A stretch of 64,000 nucleotides of DNA, from contig NZ_BLLG01000004.1 in the NCBI RefSeq assembly GCF_011766325.1, forward strand, positions 310,001-374,000, written 5' to 3'. The notes beneath the pieces were generated by a model. The model saw only the letters and a list, made by a program, of their open reading frames with translations. It searched no databases and was not told the DNA's origin. The position numbers were made by a program, and so were the translations under genes. The stretch's first letter is position 1. The number at the start of each line of letters is the position of its first letter. The stretch comes from Streptomyces pacificus (lineage in GTDB: Bacteria > Actinomycetota > Actinomycetes > Streptomycetales > Streptomycetaceae). Below are positions 1 to 7,691 of the stretch, piece after piece.

Positions 1-798
1 GGGGTAGAGCTCCCCGACGGTCGACAGCAGGACACCGGTCTCGCCCAGGGAGGGCAGCACCTCCCCGATGTAGCCGAGGAAAGCCGGATTGGGCCCCACG
101 ACCAGCACCGCCCGCTTGGCGAGCTGCTCCCGGTGTGCGTACAGCAGGTATGCGGCGCGGTGCAGCGCGACGGCCGTCTTGCCGGTGCCGGGGCCGCCCT
201 CGACGACGAGCACCCCGTGTTGCGGGGCGCGGATGATGTGGTCCTGCTCGGCCTGGATGGTGGAGACGATGTCCGCCATCCGCCCGGTGCGGGCGCCTTC
301 GAGGGCGGCGAGGAGCACCTCGTCGGCATCGTGCGACTCGTGTCCGGTGCGGGTCGGGTCGCCGAGATCCATGATCTCGTCGTGCAGCGCGGTGACGGTG
401 CGGCCCTCGGTGGTGAGGTGCCTGCGCCGGCGCAGCCCCATCGGTTCGTATCCGGTCGCGAGATAGAAGGGGCGCGCCACCGGCGCCCGCCAGTCGATCA
501 GCAGCGGTGTGCGCTCGGCGTCGTCGGCGCGCAGCCCGAGTCGCCCGATGTGATGGGTCACTCCGTCCCGCCGGTCGACCCGCCCGAAACAGAGACCCGT
601 GTCGGCGGCATTCAGCGCGGCGAGCGAGGCGGAGCGCTCCGCCACCTCGATATCACGCTCCATACGTGCCTGCCGACCGGTGCTGACCTGGGCCATCGTG
701 CCACGCACGGCAGCCTCGGCCTCCCCGCGCAGCCGATCGAGCCGCTCATGGGCGAGGAAGACGAATTGCTGTTCCTGCCGCATTTCCTCAGTTGACAA
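1..798 (-). CDS. helD: HelD-type UvrD/Rep superfamily 1 helicase, N-terminal part (truncated by window edge)
   Basis: First 266 codons of a superfamily 1 helicase-like ATPase that continues beyond position 1. The N-terminal ~50 residues form a charged coiled-coil-like arm, followed by a domain containing LLIDWRAPVARPFY, which is typical of HelD proteins, and then Walker A GGPGTGKTAVALHRAAYLLY near residue 205. HelD/HelR proteins bind RNA polymerase and pull it off stalled or drug-bound complexes. I chose the TTG at 798 because AGGAG lies 5 nt upstream; an in-frame ATG at 783 is the alternative. The family is clear, but whether this is a HelR-type rifamycin-resistance member cannot be judged because the C-terminal part is missing. 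Confidence 0.88.
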   Translation of the reverse strand, partial: MSTEEMRQEQQFVFLAHERLDRLRGEAEAAVRGTMAQVSTGRQARMERDIEVAERSASLAALNAADTGLCFGRVDRRDGVTHHIGRLGLRADDAERTPLLIDWRAPVARPFYLATGYEPMGLRRRRHLTTEGRTVTALHDEIMDLGDPTRTGHESHDADEVLLAALEGARTGRMADIVSTIQAEQDHIIRAPQHGVLVVEGGPGTGKTAVALHRAAYLLYAHREQLAKRAVLVVGPNPAFLGYIGEVLPSLGETGVLLSTVGELYP

Positions 799-849
799 TT
801 CAGCTCCTGACGCACTACGCTGCACCTGTTAAGGCTCTTCTTTGTTTTC

Positions 850-869
850 ATTCCGCTTGCATGCGGAAT
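850..869. promoter_or_regulatory. Inverted repeat upstream of helD
   Basis: Perfect 7-bp arms ATTCCGC / GCGGAAT around a 6-nt TTGCAT spacer, about 50 nt upstream of the helD start in an otherwise AT-richer stretch. It could be an operator or part of the promoter. It does not look like the longer rifamycin-associated element described upstream of some HelD genes. Confidence 0.3.
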
Positions 870-1035
870 TTTCCAGTATATGCGAAGGAATACCCGCTCC
901 GTGAGCCCGGACCGGGTTTTTTTGTGCCTCGGGGACCACCGGTGCCGGGGCGCCGGCGGGCGTGGGCGGGGCCATGGGCGGCACGGCGAAAGCGGGCGGG
1001 GCGCGTCGGCGGTCCCCGGTGCCCGGGGCGGCCCG

Positions 1036-1725
1036 TCAGCGGCGCCGTCCGGTGCCGCCACCGCTGCCGCTGCCGCTCAGCGGGATCAGGCTCTCCAGGC
1101 GAGCACCCTTGACCCAGGAGCCCAGCAGGTCGCGGTGGAGGGCCACGATGTCCTGGCGCACCGCCAGGCCGAGTGCGTCCCTCGTGAACGCGCGGCAGGT
1201 GGTGACGAACAGGGCGACGTCCGCGCCGTGCTCGAGGCGGGCGGTGCCGACGAACTTCTGCATGTCCTGCGAGGGCACGCTTCGATGCGGCGCGTACTTC
1301 TTGCACTGAATGACGAGCTTGCGGCCGTCGGCCAGGTAGCCGACGACGTCCGCCCCCAGGTCGCCGCTCCTGCCGCTGACGACGACATCCCTGCAGCCGT
1401 CCCGCCGGCACAGCTCGGCGACGTAGGCCTCGAACTCCTGCCACGTCAGGGCGTCGACCTGGGCCATGGACAACTCGCGCGCCCGGGCCTCCTCCTGAGC
1501 CCGCCACGCGAGGTCCCGCCCGACCGCCCGGCGGTGCGCCCGCAGCAGCGCCCAGCCCGCCCCGCCCAGCACGGCGGCGGCGAGTACGGCCACCAGGACG
1601 GGCCAGACATGCGACCAGCTCCCGGCGACCCAGGCGACGGCGATCGCCGCCACCATCGCACCCCAGGCCTGCAACTGCCTGCGGGTCCGCTTCTTCAGGC
1701 GCCGGCGCCGTCGACGTGCCGCCAT
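1036..1725 (-). CDS. Membrane-anchored Mrr-like restriction endonuclease domain protein
   Basis: 229 aa. An Arg/Lys-rich N-terminus is followed by two hydrophobic segments at about residues 20-38 and 43-60, then a cytoplasmic Mrr/RecB-like nuclease fold. The nuclease signature is visible: GADVVGY with Asp126, then IQCKK with Gln140 and Lys142, i.e. a PD-(D/E)xK site in its Mrr form (D...QxK). Such membrane-tethered Mrr_cat proteins are common in actinomycetes and their targets are mostly unknown; defence against modified DNA is only an inference. Start ATG at 1725 has GGGGGAG just upstream; the longer reading to 1824 is rejected because it is low complexity without a ribosome site. No methylase or restriction partner lies nearby. 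Confidence 0.75.
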   Translation of the reverse strand: MAARRRRRRLKKRTRRQLQAWGAMVAAIAVAWVAGSWSHVWPVLVAVLAAAVLGGAGWALLRAHRRAVGRDLAWRAQEEARARELSMAQVDALTWQEFEAYVAELCRRDGCRDVVVSGRSGDLGADVVGYLADGRKLVIQCKKYAPHRSVPSQDMQKFVGTARLEHGADVALFVTTCRAFTRDALGLAVRQDIVALHRDLLGSWVKGARLESLIPLSGSGSGGGTGRRR

Positions 1726-1801
1726 CACTCCCCCGTCCCGCGGGTCCCTGGTCCGCAGTCCGCGCCGACGGGCGCTGCCCGGCCCACGCGGATACGCCGG
1801 C

Positions 1802-2011
1802 TCATCGGGCGGCCCGCGTGACACCGCTCGCCAACTGCCCCAGGATGTCCTGGATTCCCTGGCCGACCGCGGTGGGGGCGAGAAGAACGCCCAGCGCCAG
1901 GATGATGACGGCCGTGGTCCTCTCCTCGTTCCGGCTGCGGGCCTGCGTACGCCGCCGCAGCCGGAAGAAGACGACGACTGCGAGCAGCACGGCCACGTTG
2001 ATGGTCAGCAA
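1802..2011 (-). CDS. Small membrane protein, 69 aa, unknown function
   Basis: Two hydrophobic helices (about residues 5-16 and 34-50) are separated by a basic, polar hinge (RLRRRTQARSRNEERTT). The probable TTG start at 2011 is preceded by GGGGGAGG 9 nt upstream. Small two-helix proteins with this arrangement occur beside the nuclease gene in other Streptomyces, to my memory, but no function is known. It lies 76 nt upstream of the Mrr-like gene on the same strand and may share its transcript. Confidence 0.55.
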   Translation of the reverse strand: MLTINVAVLLAVVVFFRLRRRTQARSRNEERTTAVIILALGVLLAPTAVGQGIQDILGQLASGVTRAAR

Positions 2012-2448
2012 CCGTCCAGACCTCCCCCGAACCTCCCCCGACGACCGGCCGAGCACCGGGGAACGGCGGCACGCCGCCCCAGCTTTCCTGTGTAGCGGCG
2101 CGTCGAGGGGGCCGGAGGCGGGTTGCCGGCGAATGGCACAAAGCCATCGGACCTGGCCGGATTCGGTGCGGTCGGTCCCGTGCACGCGTTCGGGATCAGG
2201 GCGCGCGCACTGCCCGCTGCCGTGCACTGCCCGCCGGGTACCGGAGTGCCGAGTGCCGAGTACGGAGTGCCGGAGTGCCGGAGTGCGCAGGGCGGTTCCG
2301 GCGCCGCGGGCTCCGGGGGGGGCGGAGGGCGACCGGCTTCCGCGGGGCCGCGGCCAGGCCGCCGGGGCGGCCGGCTCCCCGGGGCCTCGCCCGGAATCGG
2401 GGCGCCGGCCACCCCGCCGCCGACCACCCCGCACCCGCGGCAGCAGCC
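2012..2448. other. Gene-free stretch with short GAGTGCCG repeats
   Basis: 437 bp between dctA and the small membrane protein gene without a convincing reading frame. It holds an array of imperfect 8-bp GAGTGCCG units around 2241-2290. I see no strong hairpin or recognisable operator. Confidence 0.5.
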
Positions 2449-3822
2449 TCAGGCCGTGACGGCCGGCTCCCTGCGGTCCCCGTCCCGCCGCTCCGGTGCC
2501 TCGGCGGAGGACGCGGCCGGGGCGTGGTCGTCGACGAAGGTCTCCTCGTCGAAGGGGAGGCGGCCGGCGAGCACCTCGGCTGCGCGCTCCTTGTCGATCT
2601 CCTTCGTCCAGGTGCCGACCAGGACCGTGGCGACGGCGTTGCCCGCGAAGTTGGTGAGGGCGCGCGCCTCGCTCATGAAGCGGTCGATACCGACGATCAG
2701 GCCCACGCCGTCGACCAGGGCGGGCTTGTGCGACTGGAGGCCGCCCGCGAGGGTCGCGAGGCCGGCGCCGGTGACACCGGCGGCACCCTTCGAGGCGATG
2801 ATCATGAAGACCAGCAGGGAGATCTGCTCGCCGACCGAGAGCGGGGCGCCCATCGCCTCGGCGACGAACAGCGAACCCATCGTCAGATAGATCGCGGTGC
2901 CGTCCAGGTTGAAGGAGTAGCCGGTCGGGACCGTGATGCCGACGACCGGCTTCGAGACGCCCAGGTGCTCCATCTTCGCGATGAGGCGCGGCAGCGCGGA
3001 CTCGGAGGAGGAGGTGGAGAGGATCAGCAGGAACTCGCGGCCCAGATAGCGCAGCAGCGAGAAGAGGTTCACCCCGGCGACGACGCGCAGGAGCGCGCCG
3101 AGGACGAGGACGACGAACAGCGCACAGGTGGCATAGAAGCCGATCATGATGACCGCGAGCGACTTCAGGGCGTCGACGCCCGTCTCGCCGACCACGGCGG
3201 CGATCGCGCCGAAGGCGCCCACCGGAGCCGCCCACATGATCATCGCGAGGATGCGGAACACCAGCTTCTGGAGGTGCCCCACACCACGCAGGATCGGCTC
3301 CCCCGCGGGACCCATGGCCTGCAGCGCGAACCCCGCGAGCAGCGCCACCAGCAGGGTCTGGAGCACCTCGCCCTCGGTGAACGCGGAAACCAGGGTGGTC
3401 GGGATGATCCCGAGCAGGAAGTCCACGGTGCCCGCGCTCGCGCCCTCGGCCTGCTTGCCGCCCGCCGCCCTTGCCGCGTCCGTCAACTGCAGCCCGTGGC
3501 CCGGTTCGAGGAGGTTGCCCACGACCAGGCCGATGGCCAGCGCGACCGTCGACATGACCAGGAAGTACCCGAGGGCCAGACCGCCGACGGCACCGACCTT
3601 GGCGGCCTTGCGGACCGAGCCTACGCCGAGCACGATCGTGCAGAAGATGATCGGGGAGATCATCATCTTGATCAGGTTCACGAACCCCGTGCCGACCGGT
3701 TTGAGTTCGACGGCCGCGCCGGGGGCGGCGAAGCCCACCACCACACCGAGCACGACGGCACCGATGACGGCGAGATACAGATGGTGGGTGCGGTCCCGCT
3801 GTGCGGCTGCTGGGGTTGCCAC
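2449..3822 (-). CDS. dctA: C4-dicarboxylate:cation symporter DctA
   Basis: 457 aa, the usual size for the DAACS (glutamate/dicarboxylate:cation symporter) family. Eight or more transmembrane segments are evident. The family hallmarks are present: the serine-rich re-entrant loop STSSSESALPRL, the NLDGTAIY motif in the substrate and cation site, and a conserved C-terminal helix with NFAGNAVATV. It imports succinate, fumarate or malate across the cytoplasmic membrane. The GTG start at 3822 has GAGGAGGA 6-8 nt upstream; the longer reading to 4218 runs through the divergent promoter and is rejected. It is divergent from a broken sensor-kinase gene, the kind of regulator normally paired with dctA. 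Confidence 0.92.
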   Translation of the reverse strand: MATPAAAQRDRTHHLYLAVIGAVVLGVVVGFAAPGAAVELKPVGTGFVNLIKMMISPIIFCTIVLGVGSVRKAAKVGAVGGLALGYFLVMSTVALAIGLVVGNLLEPGHGLQLTDAARAAGGKQAEGASAGTVDFLLGIIPTTLVSAFTEGEVLQTLLVALLAGFALQAMGPAGEPILRGVGHLQKLVFRILAMIMWAAPVGAFGAIAAVVGETGVDALKSLAVIMIGFYATCALFVVLVLGALLRVVAGVNLFSLLRYLGREFLLILSTSSSESALPRLIAKMEHLGVSKPVVGITVPTGYSFNLDGTAIYLTMGSLFVAEAMGAPLSVGEQISLLVFMIIASKGAAGVTGAGLATLAGGLQSHKPALVDGVGLIVGIDRFMSEARALTNFAGNAVATVLVGTWTKEIDKERAAEVLAGRLPFDEETFVDDHAPAASSAEAPERRDGDRREPAVTA

Positions 3823-3847
3823 GGGGATTCCTCCTCGGTCTGATGTA

Positions 3848-3867
3848 CGTCCACGTCCTGGTGGACG
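3848..3867. promoter_or_regulatory. Inverted repeat in dctA promoter region
   Basis: Perfect arms CGTCCAC / GTGGACG with a 6-nt spacer, 26 nt upstream of the dctA start. A second inverted repeat, GTTTCG-N6-CGAAAC, lies at 3913-3930. Both are operator-like and sit between dctA and the remnant kinase gene; the binding protein is unknown. Confidence 0.4.
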
Positions 3868-3950
3868 CACGTGACTATGCAGCACCCTGTGAGCCCGGTC
3901 ACCGTTGCGTACGTTTCGTTCACGCGAAACCGACCGGGCAGACTCGGGCG

Positions 3951-4408
3951 ATGCGCATTCCCCGCCCCCGGAGCCTCGCCGGCCGGCTCTTCGCGATGCA
4001 GCTCGTGCTGGTCGCCGCGGCCGTCGGCGGCTTCGCGCTCTTCTCGTACGCCATGGACCGCACAGGGGCCGAGGAGACCGCGCGCCGGCAGACGACGGCC
4101 ACAGCGGCGGACCACCCGTCGGTGGCGACCGCCGTCCGGTCCGCCGACCCGACGGCGCTTCTGCAGCCGTACGCCGAGCGGCTGCGGAAGGACGCGGGGT
4201 CGACTTCGTGGTGATCATGGCGCCGGACGGCAGGCGGTGGACCCATCCCGAACCCGGACGGTTAGGACAGGTCTGTCTCGGTCACATCGACCAGGCGCGG
4301 AAGGGCCGCACCATCTCGGAGACCTACACGGGGACGCTCGGGCCGTCGGCGCGGACCGTCGCACCTCGGGAGCGAATCCCGGGTCGACGGGGCCTTCCAC
4401 GGCGGTGA
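3951..4408 (+). pseudogene. Remnant of a DcuS/CitA-type sensor histidine kinase
   Basis: ATG at 3951 opens a reading frame with a basic N-terminus, one transmembrane helix (residues ~15-33, LFAMQLVLVAAAVGGFALFS) and the beginning of a periplasmic PAS-like sensor domain. It stops after 87 codons at 4214. The sequence then continues in another frame from about 4195 with DFVVIMAPDG...WTHPEP...ISETYTGTLGPS, which is the continuation expected of a CitA/DcuS sensor domain. After ~4360 the similarity is lost. No transmitter domain or response regulator follows. This is a frameshifted, 3'-truncated gene that probably once controlled dctA. Confidence 0.7.
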
Positions 4409-4597
4409 TCGACACGGCTGACTACCCGTTGGTAGGCTGCCGCACGTCCTGACGCTCCCGGTGCCGCACCCGCACCGCCCGCAGCACCTGGACCACCCCT
4501 TCGGAACGGCAGACCGCCGCCACGGCCTCCCACTGGACCTTCCTACGAGATCACACCTTGTGCGAACGCACCGTAGGCGGCGGTGACTCTCCGCTCC

Positions 4598-4603
4598 TAC
4601 GGT
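4598..4603 (+). promoter_or_regulatory. -10 element TACGGT for a leaderless transcript
   Basis: TACGGT followed by exactly 6 nt and the GTG at 4610. This TAnnnT-N6-start spacing is the usual actinobacterial leaderless promoter and supports the 4610 start. Confidence 0.5.
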
Positions 4604-4609
4604 GTGCGC

Positions 4610-5278
4610 GTGCACTCCACCCCGCCTTTCAACGCTCCCGCCGCCCGCCGACTGCGCGAGGCGCTGGGTATGGCACCGGGCCATGTCGCCTACGGGCTCC
4701 AAGCCCAGTACGGCCTCCGGATCGGCCCGGAGACCGTGGTCGCCTGGGAACGGGGGCTCAGGGCGCCCGAGTCCCGTGAACTGACCGCGCTCGCGGGAGT
4801 GCTGTGGTGCTCGCCCGGCGAACTGCTCGGCATCCCCCACAGCCTGCGCGAGCACCGGATCGCCCGCGCCATGGGCGCCGACGAACTGGCCCGCCGCGTG
4901 GGCATGGACAGCTCGACGTACCGGCGCATGGAGGACGCCGGCCGCTGGCGCGGGAACGAGCGGCAGACCGCCGCGCTCGCCGAGGCGCTGTCCCTGACCC
5001 CGCGCGAGCTGCTGACCGCCACCGGGCGCGGGCAGGAGCTGACGGAGCTGCTGCGGAGCGCGGCGACGACCCGCTGGCGGGCGTATGTGCGTCCGCTGGC
5101 GAAGATGCTGCCCCTGCCGCGGCGGCGGCTCGAGGACGTACTGCAGCGGCTGCACTCGGACTACCATGCGCGGATGGCCGCCACCTCCAGCTGGGGTGCT
5201 TCGGCGGGATCCGGCCAGTCGGGCCGGGACTTCCTCGACCGGATCGAGGAGCACTTCTGGGCGCTCGTCTCCGGGTAG
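4610..5278 (+). CDS. Tandem-HTH XRE-family transcriptional regulator
   Basis: 222 aa cytoplasmic regulator with two helix-turn-helix domains. The first spans about residues 10-70 (VAYGLQAQYGLRIGPETVVAWERG, recognition helix region); the second spans about 75-130 (LARRVGMDSSTYRRMED). The C-terminal ~90 residues are helical and contain no recognisable ligand domain. I chose GTG 4610 over the GTG at 4583 because of the leaderless -10 spacing and because neither has a ribosome site. It sits alone between the broken kinase and a secreted phosphatase. Target genes are unknown. Confidence 0.8.
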   Translation: MHSTPPFNAPAARRLREALGMAPGHVAYGLQAQYGLRIGPETVVAWERGLRAPESRELTALAGVLWCSPGELLGIPHSLREHRIARAMGADELARRVGMDSSTYRRMEDAGRWRGNERQTAALAEALSLTPRELLTATGRGQELTELLRSAATTRWRAYVRPLAKMLPLPRRRLEDVLQRLHSDYHARMAATSSWGASAGSGQSGRDFLDRIEEHFWALVSG

Positions 5279-5453
5279 CGCGGCCGGCGCGCGGCACCGG
5301 CTGCCCGGATCCGATTGCGCCTTTCGCCATCGCATGGTTACCAAGGGGTGGAGAGAACGCTCCGTTCCGTCCATCGTTAAACGCGAACATGCCAAGGCCC
5401 CCGGCTCCCCGGCCGACGGGCGTCCATCGGACCTCCCTCAGGAGCGACCCCCC

Positions 5454-6245
5454 ATGCATGTACGCAAGTGGACCACCCGCGCCGCGGTCACGGCGGGTGC
5501 GCTGGCCCTCACCACCGCCATGGCCGCCACGGCCTCGGCCGGCACGGTGAACGCCGCGCCGAGGACCTCGTCCGCGGCTTCCTCCCAGGGTTCCGGGGTT
5601 CCCCCGGCTGCCGGAGCCTCCGCGGCTTCCGCGGCTTCTGCTGCTTCTGCTGCTTCTGCTGCCTCGGCGACGACCCCGGTCGCGGCCCTGGCCGCGGAAA
5701 CCAGCCGCACACCGAGGACCGGCGGACTCACCGCAGCCGGCCTGGCGGGCGTCGACTACGCCACCTGGCAGCGGGACGTCACGGCGGCGCTCGCCACCGC
5801 CCGCCCCTATGTCGAGCAGCGCACGGCGGGAGCCTCCGGCCAGCGGCTGGCGATGGTGCTGGACATCGACAACACCTCGCTGGAGACGGACTTCCACTAC
5901 TTCTGGGAGTACCCGACGCCGGCGGTCGGGCAGGTCCTGGACCTCGTCCGCTACGCGGACTCCCGCGGGGTGGACATCTTCTTCGTCACCGCCCGCCCCG
6001 GCATCGTCGAGGCGATGACCTCGTACAACCTCAAGAAGGCCGGCTTCCCCGTCGACGGTCTGCACGTGCGCCGCCTGCCGGACCTGTTCGACGAGGTCAG
6101 TGCGTACAAGACCGGCAAGCGCAAGGAGATCGAGGGCAAGGGCTACACGATCATCGCCAATGTCGGCAACCGGTCCAGCGACCTGGCGGGCGGCCACGCC
6201 GAGCGGACGTTCAAACTGCCCGACTACGGCGGCAAGCTGTCCTGA
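5454..6245 (+). CDS. Secreted HAD-superfamily acid phosphatase (class III/B type)
   Basis: 263 aa. A Sec signal peptide is plain: basic start MHVRKWTTR, hydrophobic core to about residue 28, then an Ala-Ser-Ala-like cleavage region. Residues ~55-72 are an Ala/Ser repeat linker encoded by a GCTTCTGCT-like microsatellite. The mature domain carries HAD motif I, LDIDNT with catalytic Asp137 and Asp139, motif II FVTARP, and motif III/IV around KRKEIEGKGYTIIANVGNRSSDL. The enzyme should hydrolyse phosphomonoesters outside the cell. ATG 5454 is preceded by AGGAG 9 nt upstream. It has its own promoter region and converges on pfkA. Confidence 0.88.
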   Translation: MHVRKWTTRAAVTAGALALTTAMAATASAGTVNAAPRTSSAASSQGSGVPPAAGASAASAASAASAASAASATTPVAALAAETSRTPRTGGLTAAGLAGVDYATWQRDVTAALATARPYVEQRTAGASGQRLAMVLDIDNTSLETDFHYFWEYPTPAVGQVLDLVRYADSRGVDIFFVTARPGIVEAMTSYNLKKAGFPVDGLHVRRLPDLFDEVSAYKTGKRKEIEGKGYTIIANVGNRSSDLAGGHAERTFKLPDYGGKLS

Positions 6246-6319
6246 CCGGAGCCCCGCCACGCCCGAGGACAGCGTCCACCGGCCGCCTCGGACAGGAGCC
6301 GGTATTGCCCGCCGCCGGT

Positions 6320-7345
6320 TCAGAAGACCGACTCGGCCTCGTGCATCCGGCTTTCCGGCACGGTCTTCAGCCGGGTCACCGCCTCCGCGAGCGGCACCGT
6401 GACCACCTCGGTGCCGCGCAGCGCGGTCATCCTCCCGAACTCGCCGCGGTGCACGGCCTCCACCGCGTGCCAGCCGAAGCGGTTGGCGAGCACCCGGTCG
6501 TAGGCGGTCGGCGTGCCGCCGCGCTGCACATGACCCAGGATGACCGGGCGGGCCTCCTTGCCCATCCGCCGCTCCAGCTCGGCCGCCAGCCGGGTGCCGA
6601 TGCCGGTGAAGCGCTCGTGCCCGTACTGGTCGATCTCGCCCTTCCGGTACTCCATGGAGCCCTCGGCCGGGTGTGCGCCCTCGGCGACGCAGATGACGGC
6701 GAACTTCTTGCCCCGGGCGAAACGCTCCTCGACCATCTTCACCAGGTCCTCGACCTGGAAGGGCCGCTCGGGCAGGCAGATGCCGTGCGCGCCGCCGGCC
6801 ATGCCGGACTCGAGCGCGATCCAGCCGGCGTGCCGCCCCATGACCTCCACGACCATGACCCGCTGGTGGGACTCCGCGGTGGTCTTGAGCCGGTCGATCG
6901 CCTCGGTGGCCACCGTCACGGCGGTGTCGAAGCCGAAGGTGCGGTCGGTGGACGAGATGTCGTTGTCGATGGTCTTCGGTACGCCGACCACGGGCATCCC
7001 GGCGTCCGACAGCATCCGCGCCGCGGTCAGGGTGCCCTCGCCGCCCACCGGGACGAGTGCGTCGAGTCCGTACGTCCGCGCCAACTCGAGGCTGCTCTCG
7101 GCGGCTTCGCACAGCCGGGAGCGCTCCAGCCGGGCCGAGCCGAGGATCGTGCCGCCGCGAGCGAGGACGCCGCTGACGGCGTTGAGGTCCAGGGTGCGGT
7201 AGTGGCCCTCGAGCAGGCCCTTGAACCCGTCCTCGAAGCCGATGACTTCGTCTCCGTAACCGGTCAGCGCGCGGTGCACGACCGACCGGATCACCGCGTT
7301 GAGGCCGGGGCAGTCGCCCCCCGCGGTCAGAATGCCGATGCGCAT
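6320..7345 (-). CDS. pfkA: 6-phosphofructokinase
   Basis: 341 aa, matching actinobacterial PfkA. Glycolytic phosphorylation of fructose 6-phosphate to fructose 1,6-bisphosphate in the cytoplasm. Motifs: N-terminal GILTAGGDCPGLNAVIR, GGEGTLTAA and PKTIDND with the catalytic Asp in TIDND. The residue after GGE is Gly, as in ATP-dependent enzymes, whereas the Lys in PKTIDND is the residue common in PPi-dependent ones. Streptomyces PfkA enzymes with this mixed signature are ATP-dependent, so ATP is the likely donor. It is divergent from pta-ackA, so upper glycolysis and acetate overflow genes share a control region. S. coelicolor has three paralogues; this one matches the copy beside pta. Confidence 0.95.
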   Translation of the reverse strand: MRIGILTAGGDCPGLNAVIRSVVHRALTGYGDEVIGFEDGFKGLLEGHYRTLDLNAVSGVLARGGTILGSARLERSRLCEAAESSLELARTYGLDALVPVGGEGTLTAARMLSDAGMPVVGVPKTIDNDISSTDRTFGFDTAVTVATEAIDRLKTTAESHQRVMVVEVMGRHAGWIALESGMAGGAHGICLPERPFQVEDLVKMVEERFARGKKFAVICVAEGAHPAEGSMEYRKGEIDQYGHERFTGIGTRLAAELERRMGKEARPVILGHVQRGGTPTAYDRVLANRFGWHAVEAVHRGEFGRMTALRGTEVVTVPLAEAVTRLKTVPESRMHEAESVF

Positions 7346-7485
7346 GGTGCCGTGTCTCCTGCTCGCTGGTGGGGCCGGTGGGCCTCGTCCCGATTCTCAC
7401 ACGCGGGGCCGGGTCCACGCCGGTCAGACGGGTCCCCGACGCCCCCGCGACCCGGCGGGCTCTTTACCTGGCCTTAGAGGTATCG

Positions 7486-7521
7486 TCAAGAAGATATTGC
7501 CAGCCTATCGGGTTTTCTTGA
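7486..7521. promoter_or_regulatory. Inverted repeat in the pfkA/pta divergent promoter region
   Basis: Arms TCAAGAA (7486-7492) and TTCTTGA (7515-7521) separated by 22 nt, in the AT-richest part of the interval between pfkA and pta. It may be an operator serving either gene. Confidence 0.35.
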
Positions 7522-7600
7522 GCACTCGAACGCAGTCGTCGCCTCGTGCCCGACCGCGGCCCGCCGGGCCCCACCGGCGCCCCGGCGGGGGCTCACCGGA

Positions 7601-7677
7601 AGCCCGGCGGGAACCCGGCGGGAACCCGGCAGAAACCGGGCCGCAACCCGGCAGGAACCCAGCAGCACCCCAGCAGG
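7601..7677 (+). repeat. Seven tandem 11-bp units upstream of pta
   Basis: Seven consecutive 11-bp units with consensus AACCCGGCRGG fill 7601-7677 and end a few bases before the pta ribosome-binding site (AGGAG at 7679-7683). Units 2 and 3 are nearly identical; the others differ by one to three bases. They would form the 5' leader of the pta mRNA. Confidence 0.7.
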
Positions 7678-7691
7678 ACAGGAGAGCACGC

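Noticed and set aside
850-900. Rifamycin-associated element upstream of helD
   Set aside because: The inverted repeat present is short and does not resemble the element as I know it.
4758-7418. Long leftward frames across the phosphatase and pfkA
   Set aside because: Different frame from the clear PfkA sequence; low-complexity Arg/Gly-rich translation.
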